The position numbers were made by a program, and so were the translations under genes. A stretch of 64,000 nt of DNA from Planctomycetota bacterium (GTDB lineage: Bacteria; Planctomycetota; UBA1135; GCA-002686595). The notes below the pieces were generated by a model. That model saw nothing but the letters and a program-made list of their open reading frames with translations, searched no databases and had not been told where the DNA came from. The DNA is taken from NCBI GenBank assembly GCA_014238415.1, contig JABABA010000002.1, positions 1-64,000 of the forward strand, written 5' to 3'. Positions 15,439-22,809 of the stretch are shown here, piece by piece; the stretch's first letter is position 1; each line of letters opens with the position of its first letter.

Positions 15439-18198
15439 TCACTCGCTCGACTCTTCAGATTCGTCAACGGCCCCGCCCTTCTTGTTGGCGCTTTTCTTGG
15501 CCGTCTTCTTCTTAGCCGTCTTCTTTTTGGCCGTCTTCTTTTTGGCCGTCTTCTTCTTGCTGACTTTCTTCTTGGCAGCTTTCTTCTTCTTGGCCTTCTT
15601 CTTTGTTTTCTTGCGGCCCTTGCGTTCTTTGGCTGCGGCAAGCACATCCAGGGCTCGGTCCAGAGGAAAGTCCTTGGGCTCACCCGATTCCTTGGGCAAG
15701 GACCCATTGTTCTCGCCGTCGGTCACATAGGGGCCATATCGACCGTCCAAGATCCTGAGTTCCACACCATCGAGTTCCTTGACTTCTCCATAGGTATGCA
15801 GGACTTTTGGCTGCTGTCTGCCACGAGTCGCTCGTGGCTCGGCCAAGAGCTGCAAGGCACGGGCCAAATCGACGTCCAATACGCTGTCTGTGTCTTTCAG
15901 ACTGCGAGAATCCTTCAAGCGGGTAATGTAGGGGCCGTAACGACCGAGGCGCGCCACAACATCCTCTCCAGCCTCATCCTTGCCCAGAGTTCGTGGCAGG
16001 GACAGCAGGCGCAAGGCCAGCGGCAAGTCCACGTCCTCCATTTTCATGTCCTTCAGGAGGGAAACCATCTTGGGCTTCTCTTTGCTGCCTTCCTCCTGAT
16101 CCCCGAGACGCACATAGGGGCCAAAGCGGCCGGACTTCAAATAGACCGGTAGTTTGCTCTCAGGGTCAGTGCCAATGGGCTCGTCGCCAAGAGCCTTGTC
16201 ATCGATCAGTTTCAAGGCCATGGATACGGTCAGCTCATCTGGGCAAACACCGTCTGGGATCGATGCGGACATCTCACCGCACTGCACATAGGGGCCAAAC
16301 TTCCCCACCCGAGCGACAACGCCCTCGCCCTCATCATTGACACCAAGAGGAATCGTATTGATCTCTCTGGCATCAACCGTTTCCATGACATTCTCAAGCA
16401 ACTTCTTGAGGCCCGGACGACCATTTCCAAAGTAGAAAGACTTGAGATAGGGCACTCGCTTGGCTTCACCCCTGGAAATCGCATCCAGTTGGTCTTCAAG
16501 ATCCCGAGTGAATTTGAGATCAATCAGTTCTTTGAAGCTCTCCTCCATGAGCCTGACCACTGCAAAAGCGGTGAAAGTAGGCACCAGGGCAGAGCTTTTC
16601 TTGAAGACATATCCACGGTTCTGGATCGTATCGATGATTGAAGCGTAGGTGGAAGGACGACCGATGCCCTCTTCCTCCATGTACTTGACCAGACTGGCTT
16701 CGGTCAAGCGCGCCGGCGGCGTAGTGTGGTGCTCTTCAGCGGCAAGAGCGTCCAACCCAAGTGCCTGGCCGACCTTGACAGGGGGCAAGACAGTCTCTTT
16801 GTCGCTTAGCGCAGCGCTTGGATCATCCGTGCCTTCCACATAGGCACGCAGGAAACCCGGCTGATCCCAGACCGTGCCGGTAGCTTGAAATACAACCTCG
16901 GTGCTGTCTTTCACCTGGCCGCCTACCCTCAGGGTCATGCGACGTCCAACGGCGTCCTTCATCTGACTGGCCAGAGTTCTCTTCCAGATCAACTCATAGA
17001 GCCGCGCCTCATCACCACCAAGCTTGCTCTTGACTGCATCAGGATGTGGTGGGGGATCACCGGCGGGTCGGATGGCCTCGTGCGCCTCCTGAGCATTTTT
17101 CACCTTGCCCTTGTAGGTGCGCGGCTTGTCCGGCAGGAACTCCGCGCCAAAGGCCTCAGTAATGCGGGCTCGTGTCTGCTCAATTGCCAGATCGCTCAAC
17201 ATGACCGAATCGGTCCGCATGTATGTGATGAAACCGTTCTCGTAGAGCTTTTGAGCTGCACGCATGGTTCGACGAGCGTCAAAGCCGAGCTTACGGCTGC
17301 CTTCCTGCTGCAACGTGGAAGTAATGAACGGCGCGGCAGGCTTGCGCGAAACCGGCTTCTCGTCAGCCGACTGTATCTCGAACTTGGAAGAGCCCAACTG
17401 ACTCTCCAAATCCTTCGCACCTTCGGCAGACAGCAATGCAACCTTGCCCTTGGCATCCTCAGTCAATTGCCCCGTATCCGGGTCAAAATCCCTGCCAGCG
17501 GCTACCCGTTTGCCATCGAGACTATTAAGTTTTGCGGAGAAGGCACCTGAACCTGCGGTGAAGGTCGCGCTCAAGTCCCAAAATTCCGCTGAGCAGAATT
17601 TCATGCGGTCGCGCTCTCGCTCCACTACCATGCGCACCGCTATGGATTGAACACGCCCTGCGGAAAGCCTTGGTTTGATTTTTCGCCACAGAATTGGCGA
17701 AACCTCGTAACCATAGATCCTGTCAAGCACACGTCGAGTTTCCTGGGCATCAATAAGCGAGGTGTCAAGCTCACGAGTCTGAGAAAGGGCCTCGTTGATC
17801 GCACTCTTGGTGATCTCGTGAAACACCATCCGCTTGAAAGGCACCTTGGGATTGAGCAATTCCAAGAGATGCCAGGAAATCGCCTCGCCCTCGCGGTCTT
17901 CATCTGTAGCCAGCAGCAGCAAATCCACTTCCTTGAGTTTCTTCTTCAAGTCAGCGATACGCTTCTTGGCATCACCACGCACCACATAGAGAGGCTCAAA
18001 CTCCTCGTCGACCTTTACGCCCAAGCTGGCCCATTTCTCGCCCTTGTACTTGGCGGGGATCTCATCCGCCCCATGGGGCAGGTCCCGCACATGACCCACC
18101 GAGGACTCCACCGTGTACTTGTCAGGCAGCCCCTTGAGGAAGTTCCGCAGGGTCTTTGCCTTTGTGGGTGATTCGACAATTACGAGAATTCTTGACAT
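15439..18198 (-). CDS. topA: DNA topoisomerase I (type IA) with lysine-rich C-terminal tail
   Basis: A full type IA topoisomerase of 919 residues that relaxes negative supercoils. It has the TOPRIM motifs VIVESPTKAKTL (6-17) and ATDEDREGEAI, and the active-site Tyr326 in GFITYMRTDS. The C-terminal part contains no zinc-finger CxxC pairs; instead there are four repeats of the form GRFGPYVRLGD / GRYGPYITRLKD, the Topo C-terminal repeat seen in planctomycetes, cyanobacteria and others. The last 60 residues are a Lys/Ala tail with a KKTAK repeat, which probably binds DNA electrostatically. A TAGAAT box lies about 44 nt upstream of the start. Confidence 0.96.
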   Translation of the reverse strand: MSRILVIVESPTKAKTLRNFLKGLPDKYTVESSVGHVRDLPHGADEIPAKYKGEKWASLGVKVDEEFEPLYVVRGDAKKRIADLKKKLKEVDLLLLATDEDREGEAISWHLLELLNPKVPFKRMVFHEITKSAINEALSQTRELDTSLIDAQETRRVLDRIYGYEVSPILWRKIKPRLSAGRVQSIAVRMVVERERDRMKFCSAEFWDLSATFTAGSGAFSAKLNSLDGKRVAAGRDFDPDTGQLTEDAKGKVALLSAEGAKDLESQLGSSKFEIQSADEKPVSRKPAAPFITSTLQQEGSRKLGFDARRTMRAAQKLYENGFITYMRTDSVMLSDLAIEQTRARITEAFGAEFLPDKPRTYKGKVKNAQEAHEAIRPAGDPPPHPDAVKSKLGGDEARLYELIWKRTLASQMKDAVGRRMTLRVGGQVKDSTEVVFQATGTVWDQPGFLRAYVEGTDDPSAALSDKETVLPPVKVGQALGLDALAAEEHHTTPPARLTEASLVKYMEEEGIGRPSTYASIIDTIQNRGYVFKKSSALVPTFTAFAVVRLMEESFKELIDLKFTRDLEDQLDAISRGEAKRVPYLKSFYFGNGRPGLKKLLENVMETVDAREINTIPLGVNDEGEGVVARVGKFGPYVQCGEMSASIPDGVCPDELTVSMALKLIDDKALGDEPIGTDPESKLPVYLKSGRFGPYVRLGDQEEGSKEKPKMVSLLKDMKMEDVDLPLALRLLSLPRTLGKDEAGEDVVARLGRYGPYITRLKDSRSLKDTDSVLDVDLARALQLLAEPRATRGRQQPKVLHTYGEVKELDGVELRILDGRYGPYVTDGENNGSLPKESGEPKDFPLDRALDVLAAAKERKGRKKTKKKAKKKKAAKKKVSKKKTAKKKTAKKKTAKKKTAKKSANKKGGAVDESEESSE
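15497..15556. repeat. Four tandem 15-bp repeats within topA
   Basis: Units of the form TTGGCCGTCTTCTTY (plus strand) occur four times in succession with one substitution in the second. On the coding strand they give KKTAK-type pentapeptides in the TopA tail. Copy number could vary by slippage. Confidence 0.85.
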
Positions 18199-18241
18199 GA
18201 TGTTGCAGCCTCGGACTCCCAGCGTCGGGCTGAGGGCGCGG

Positions 18242-18247
18242 ATTCTA
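18242..18247 (-). promoter_or_regulatory. Possible -10 box (TAGAAT) of topA
   Basis: TAGAAT on the minus strand would give a transcript starting about 35-40 nt before the topA ATG. There is no good -35 at 17 nt, so this is tentative. The rest of 18199-18478 shows only an isolated TATATATA stretch at about 18456. Confidence 0.3.
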
Positions 18248-18478
18248 GGGGGACTCTAAGCATGTAGGGCAAGCCTGTACGCGGAAACCGCACTCTGAGC
18301 CCCATCTCGACGAGGACACAACCTCATGAGGAGCAAGGACTTAGAAGGAATCCAGAATTCTTGGAGCGAGACCGCCGCAAAAGCCGACCTGGGGGACCTC
18401 CCCGTCCCCACCCCTCTCCCACCTGCTCATGAATGCGTCCTTCCCTGTGGGCACTATATATAAGGTCCAGACTACGGA

Positions 18479-20161
18479 TCAGCTGCCCGCGGCAGCTCGT
18501 TCAGCCCTGTTCCTGGCGGAGGCTTCATGCATGCTACGCAGGATGCTCCTGCGGGCTGTGCGGTGGGCTGGCATGTGCTCGAGGAGTTCCACCATCTTGT
18601 CCGCCACGATGGGCCAGGCTGCCACCTCCCGGGCCCACAGATGAGCTGCCTCTTCCATGGTTGCCACCCGCATGGGATCGCGACATAACTCGGCCATGGC
18701 CGTAGCCAAGAGGGACACCTCGCCTTCCCCAATCGACACGCGCTTGACCGCCTCGTCTGGAAACTCCACCCATTCAGGCAGGTCCGAGATTATCAGCGCC
18801 CGCCCAACCCCCAATGCACGAGCCGCGCCTCCGCTTGTTCCCAAGGATGAGGGACCCCGCAAGTGCACGCAGAAGTCCGCCGCCTCCATCCAACGCACGG
18901 CATCATTCTCTTCAAGCCAGCCGGTGATTGTCACCAGATCCCCAATGCCGAGTTCTTGGATCAACGCCTCCACATCACATGATTCCGTCTTCAGAGCTCC
19001 GGCCAATACGAGTTGGGGCTTGTCCTGCCCAGCGGGGTCCTGTTGCAGGATCTGGGCAAATGCCCTCAGCAGGGGCTCGGGGCGTTTGTGTTCTTGAATC
19101 GCCCCGAAGCTCACAATCAAAGGTCCGGGCCTCGTCCAAGCCAGAGCCTGACGCGCCGCTGCCCTGGCTCCGTTGTCTATGGCCTGGGGTTGAACCCCGT
19201 GGGGAATCACCCCGATTGGTGTGGGCGCATTACGGTCAAGAGTAATTCGTCGACCGACTTCGGCAGAGTGCACGAAGAAACCATCAGCCCAACGAACGAT
19301 GGGCCTCTGAAATGGAAGGAGAAACCGCGCATCAGAAAGCTGGGGACCAGTCAGGGGCAGGAGAGCTGCGGCAGCAATATCAAGAGACTGCCATGCTCCG
19401 TTTACATGCCCACTAACCGAACGCACAAACACTCCGAGCTCACGCAAGTCGTTCACTACCGGCTTGCGCCCACGAACCCTGAGAGCAAGCTCTGGCTGCG
19501 CCTTGGGATCAAGGTCCAGGGTCTGTTCCCCATCCGATGGTCCCGTCAGTGAAAAGACCTCAGTCGCCCCCTGGGTGACGGTCAAATGATGGTTTCTAGG
19601 CAGGTACAGCCCGAGTCTCAGCCTCTCGGTTCCAGCCAGCACGCGCAAGCCCGCACGTCCGGCTGCCCAACGGCCGTCCTTCTCAACGGCATGCCAACCA
19701 TGCAACAACGCCCCCGCAGTCCCTGTTCCAACGGAATCAGCTCCGCGCTTGCGAGAATCGAGGGCCTCACGCCAGATCGCCCGTTGCCTCATACCACCGC
19801 AGCGCATGGCAGCGAGTTGACCACGCCAGCCTCCCCGCTCTAGCTGGGGATAAGCGGCGGTGATCAGATCAAATAGAACCCAATCATGCAAAGTCACTAC
19901 GCCGCCCAAGCGGCGTAGTGCAGGAATCATGAAGGCGTGAGACCGTTCGTTGCCCACCTGAAAGAGAATGCGCTCGGCACTCTTGGGGGTCAGCTTGGCA
20001 ATGGGCTGGGCTTCAAAACCACACCAGCTCTTGTCGCCGGAATCATCCGGCAGGAAAGGCAGCAGGGTGACGCGCTCGCCCAAGAACCTGCCCAGGGTCT
20101 GGGTGTAGTCGCCAATCCCCGAAGGTAGGGACTCGGACGTGGTAACCAGCGCGAGTCGCAT
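18479..20161 (-). CDS. Family 4-like glycosyltransferase with an inserted beta-rich domain
   Basis: The N-terminus (MRLALVTTSESLPSGIGDYT) and the C-terminal Rossmann half (PLIVSFGAIQEHKRPEPLLRAF, LVTITGWLEENDAVRWMEAADFCVHLR, SLGTSGGAARALGVGRALIIS) are typical of GT-B retaining glycosyltransferases. Unusually, residues about 155-250 form a beta-rich insertion beginning WHAVEKDGRWAAGRAGLRVL and containing alternating hydrophobic strands, so the protein (560 residues) is longer than the usual 370-420. The insertion resembles small beta-sandwich modules found in some cell-surface glycosyltransferases. It starts 6 nt after the MetAP stop and is probably co-transcribed. Donor and acceptor sugars are unknown. 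Confidence 0.8.
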   Translation of the reverse strand: MRLALVTTSESLPSGIGDYTQTLGRFLGERVTLLPFLPDDSGDKSWCGFEAQPIAKLTPKSAERILFQVGNERSHAFMIPALRRLGGVVTLHDWVLFDLITAAYPQLERGGWRGQLAAMRCGGMRQRAIWREALDSRKRGADSVGTGTAGALLHGWHAVEKDGRWAAGRAGLRVLAGTERLRLGLYLPRNHHLTVTQGATEVFSLTGPSDGEQTLDLDPKAQPELALRVRGRKPVVNDLRELGVFVRSVSGHVNGAWQSLDIAAAALLPLTGPQLSDARFLLPFQRPIVRWADGFFVHSAEVGRRITLDRNAPTPIGVIPHGVQPQAIDNGARAAARQALAWTRPGPLIVSFGAIQEHKRPEPLLRAFAQILQQDPAGQDKPQLVLAGALKTESCDVEALIQELGIGDLVTITGWLEENDAVRWMEAADFCVHLRGPSSLGTSGGAARALGVGRALIISDLPEWVEFPDEAVKRVSIGEGEVSLLATAMAELCRDPMRVATMEEAAHLWAREVAAWPIVADKMVELLEHMPAHRTARRSILRSMHEASARNRAERAAAGS

Positions 20162-20167
20162 GAATAT

Positions 20168-21064
20168 TCAACAGGTGGTCAGAATCTCTATGCCGTCATT
20201 GCCCACATACATGGAGTGTTCGGTCTGTGCGACCATCACACCATCTTCTTCCACCAAGGGAGGGTAACGCACAAGCGAACCCTGGCGCGCGAGCTTGCCA
20301 AAGGTCTCTTCAACAGCCTTTTCAGGGAAATCCCTGAAGTACCGACGGGCGAAGGGCAGACCACGCCAGGATTGAATTGCGCGCAAGACCCCCTTGTCGA
20401 GACCCTTGGCGCGCATAGGCGGGCGAGACATCATGAAGACCTCAGCCTTGCCCTTCTCATGGATATAGCCTCGACCCGTACTCGCGAAGGGTTCAATGGC
20501 AATTACAGATCCCACGGAAATGCGACCACCGCCGCGCTCCCCGTAGTTGGGAATCTGGGGCGCTGTATGCACCTTCCAACGAGCAAGGCCGTGCCCTGTC
20601 AGATTGCGCACGGGCTCGAAACCCGCAGCGTTGATCGTGCGTTCTACTGCAGCGCCGACTTCCCCAGCCTTGATTCCGGGTTCCATGGCCGCAATGGCCG
20701 CCGTCAGCGCATCAGAAGAGGCTTTGACCAGGGATGCCCAACGGCCATCAGTGGAGAGGTCGACCGTACAGGCGGTGTCCCCGATGTAGCCGTCCACATG
20801 CACACCAACATCAACCTTGACACAGTCGCCTTCCTCGTAGGAGGTCTCGTCATTGGGGGGCGAACAGTAGTGCGCGGCGATGGAATTTCGCGAAGACTGG
20901 GCGGGAAAGGCGGGCGCGGCCCCGGCCTTTGCGATGCGCTCTTCAACGCCCTCAAGCACATCGCGCATCAAGACCCCAGGCTTGATTGACTCGCGTGCCC
21001 ACTCACGGCACTCGGCTGCAATGCGACCTGCTCGTCGGTGACACTCCAATGCGTATGTCTCCAT
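20168..21064 (-). CDS. map: Methionine aminopeptidase, type II (archaeal-like)
   Basis: This 298-residue metalloprotease removes N-terminal Met. Five metal ligands are visible: D85, D96, H158, E191 and E282, and H65 sits in the position of a catalytic His. The order and spacing match archaeal type II MetAP (Pyrococcus: D82, D93, H153, E187, E280), including the type II helical insertion between H158 and E282 (about residues 200-265) and the ending LVEEDGVMVAQTEHSMYV. Most bacteria use type I enzymes of about 260 residues lacking this insertion, so horizontal acquisition from archaea is likely. A TACAAT box lies 6 nt before the ATG. A glycosyltransferase follows. Confidence 0.93.
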   Translation of the reverse strand: METYALECHRRAGRIAAECREWARESIKPGVLMRDVLEGVEERIAKAGAAPAFPAQSSRNSIAAHYCSPPNDETSYEEGDCVKVDVGVHVDGYIGDTACTVDLSTDGRWASLVKASSDALTAAIAAMEPGIKAGEVGAAVERTINAAGFEPVRNLTGHGLARWKVHTAPQIPNYGERGGGRISVGSVIAIEPFASTGRGYIHEKGKAEVFMMSRPPMRAKGLDKGVLRAIQSWRGLPFARRYFRDFPEKAVEETFGKLARQGSLVRYPPLVEEDGVMVAQTEHSMYVGNDGIEILTTC

Positions 21065-21070
21065 GGGCTG

Positions 21071-21076
21071 ATTGTA
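21071..21076 (-). promoter_or_regulatory. -10-like box (TACAAT) of the MetAP operon
   Basis: TACAAT ends 6 nt before the ATG, the normal -10 to +1 distance, so transcription would begin at the start codon. No Shine-Dalgarno sequence is present. Confidence 0.45.
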
Positions 21077-21182
21077 CCCCCCAAAGGCACGTCTCCTGGG
21101 AGCAGGCTCCTCTCAAAATGGGGCACAACCCCAGTTCCTACAAGCTGGAAGGGAACTGGAACTGCGCACGGCCGAAAACTCA

Positions 21183-21563
21183 ATGGTGAAGCAACTCCTC
21201 AGAATTGGCCGCCTGCTGCTCGCCAGCACCCTTCTCGCCAGCTGCGTGACGGAGTTGGAGTCCAGACCCTTTCATGGGGACGGAACACTGATCCAGAGGG
21301 CCGAGGCCACTCAGGTCTGGCGCGCGCGCTGTGCCGGGGAGTGGGTGGCCATCGTCCGCCAGTATCTTCTTCAGTCAGGGAACTCCCATGTGGTGGTACA
21401 GAACCGCTGGGGCCAGGACCTTGGTCTGGTGGATTCCCTGGGACGGGCCTGGGTCTATCGCGCGCATCAGGAGCCCGCCTGGGTGGGTTCGGGAACCGTG
21501 CTGCAGGGAATCAGCTGGATCCTCGACTGCGGCCCGATCGAGTTGGTCCCTGGACCGAAGTAG
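21183..21563 (+). CDS. Small putative lipoprotein of unknown function
   Basis: The ATG at 21183 begins a lipoprotein signal (MVKQLLRIGRLLLASTLLASC, lipobox LLASC at 18-21). The mature part of about 105 residues looks like small beta strands (WRARCAGEWVAIVRQYLL, HVVVQNRWGQDLGLVDSLGRAWVYRAH) and contains two further Cys. The upstream extension of the frame has no signal and is not used. It is divergent from the MetAP gene. I do not recognise the family. Confidence 0.6.
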   Translation: MVKQLLRIGRLLLASTLLASCVTELESRPFHGDGTLIQRAEATQVWRARCAGEWVAIVRQYLLQSGNSHVVVQNRWGQDLGLVDSLGRAWVYRAHQEPAWVGSGTVLQGISWILDCGPIELVPGPK

Positions 21564-21737
21564 CGCCCAATAAGCAACATCCTAACGGCCAGGGCACCCG
21601 CTTCCAGTGCGGCTGAAGAGGCCCTCAGCCTTCCTCGACTCCTTACTGGGGTTCCTAGGACCTTTTTTTGGCCCCACAAGACCGCTGAGCCACGGAATCG
21701 ACTTACAGGCCCGGTTCCCCTCAATCCAGGAGCGCAG

Positions 21738-21803
21738 ATGGCCGACACACTTGATGTAAGCACTCCCAGCGCACTTCTTCCCGCACCTGGACCCCCAAGA
21801 TGA
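21738..21803 (+). CDS. 21-residue leader ORF overlapping the kinase start
   Basis: ATG 21738 has a strong AGGAG Shine-Dalgarno 6 nt upstream and encodes MADTLDVSTPSALLPAPGPP plus Arg before TGA at 21801-21803. The TGA overlaps the kinase ATG (ATGA), and the kinase itself has no Shine-Dalgarno of its own. This arrangement suggests translational coupling: ribosomes load at the small ORF and reinitiate on the kinase. The Pro- and Leu-rich peptide might itself slow ribosomes. Alternatively, it is only a ribosome-loading device. Confidence 0.5.
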   Translation: MADTLDVSTPSALLPAPGPPR

Positions 21804-22726
21804 TCAAGCTTGAAATAGGCGAACGAGTCGGTTCCTACCGCATCGTGGACTTCATTGCCCGCGGCGGATTCGCCCTTGTATATCGCGCTGAGGACGAGAA
21901 CGGCGAACAGGTCGCACTCAAGATCGGCGACGTAGCTGGCGGCGGCAGGTATGTGACCCGCTTTCTGGAGATTACAGACGCGCGCCAGCCAGAAGGGATC
22001 AGCCCGGACGAAACCCCTGGCGAGGCAATCTTTTTCCGCCAGGACGGAGTACGCATCGACTTCTTGGATGTGCATGAAATCGACGACCTGATCAAAGCCG
22101 AGAGCAAGATCTTGCGCGACTGCAAGAGCCCCAATGTGGTCAAGGTACGCGAATGCTTGAAACACGAAGGCCGCCCGGTACTGGTCATGGACTTTGTGCG
22201 CGGCAAGACACTGCGCGAAAAAGTGCGCGCCCTTGAAGGCATTCGCTTGAACTGGTTCCTGACTGCTGTGCGCTCATTGAAGCGCCTCAAGGCCAAAGGC
22301 AGCCTGCCCTTCCACGGGGATCTCAAGCCCGAGAATATCCTCATCAAGCCCTCCGGATCAGTGGTCATGATCGACCCTGCCCTGCGCGGAGACGAGCGTG
22401 ATGTGATCACCACAACGCCACACTACAATCCGCTGCTCCTGCGAGACTCCAAAGCAGATGTGATGGGTATCGGCGTGATGCTCTACGAGATTCTGACAGG
22501 TGTCCTGCCCTTCGAGGAAGTCCCTTGGTCCTTTGCGGGCCGCGAGCAAGGGGGCGAGGTGGAACGCTTGTCACTGAGCTACTTCCTTTCCTACACGCCG
22601 CCCAAGGATCTCAACCCAAACACCCCTGAGCCCCTCGCTCAGATCGTGTTCCGCTGCCTTACCGTCACTGACTACGGACTCGACGAGCTAGAAGCCGATC
22701 TGGTGGACTTCCTGCGAAAGGAATGA
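21800..22726 (+). CDS. Serine/threonine protein kinase with altered DFG motif
   Basis: This 308-residue Hanks-type kinase has a glycine loop (ARGGFALVYRAED), the ATP Lys K41 in VALKIGD, the catalytic loop HGDLKPEN with D174, and a late lobe (LRDSKADVMGIGVMLYEILTGVLPF). The metal-binding DFG is replaced by DPA (D192), so the Asp is kept but the Phe-Gly hinge is not. Between strands 3 and 4 there is an insertion (about 50-90). It has no membrane segment, unlike most PknB-type kinases. It is followed by a bidirectional terminator hairpin. Substrates are unknown. Confidence 0.88.
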   Translation: MIKLEIGERVGSYRIVDFIARGGFALVYRAEDENGEQVALKIGDVAGGGRYVTRFLEITDARQPEGISPDETPGEAIFFRQDGVRIDFLDVHEIDDLIKAESKILRDCKSPNVVKVRECLKHEGRPVLVMDFVRGKTLREKVRALEGIRLNWFLTAVRSLKRLKAKGSLPFHGDLKPENILIKPSGSVVMIDPALRGDERDVITTTPHYNPLLLRDSKADVMGIGVMLYEILTGVLPFEEVPWSFAGREQGGEVERLSLSYFLSYTPPKDLNPNTPEPLAQIVFRCLTVTDYGLDELEADLVDFLRKE

Positions 22727-22748
22727 CACTACCGCCCCCCGGCACCTT

Positions 22749-22786
22749 CAAGGACCCCCACCGACTCACGTTGGCGGGGGTCCTTG
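22749..22786. terminator. Bidirectional terminator hairpin between convergent genes
   Basis: CAAGGACCCCC (22749-22759) pairs with GGGGGTCCTTG (22776-22786), with an inner CCGAC/GTTGG helix. It sits in the 83-nt gap between the kinase and the beta-propeller lipoprotein, which converge. Confidence 0.7.
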
Positions 22787-22809
22787 ACACTAATGGGTTA
22801 CCAACCAGC

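Noticed and set aside
15395-15730. Plus-strand frame with Leu/Phe-rich repeats resembling a membrane protein
   Set aside because: It is the complement of the Lys-rich repeats of topA; the hydrophobic pattern is an artefact of reading AAG repeats backwards.
18453-18464. TATATATA stretch as a promoter
   Set aside because: It lies at the 3' end of the glycosyltransferase gene with no gene starting suitably downstream on either strand.
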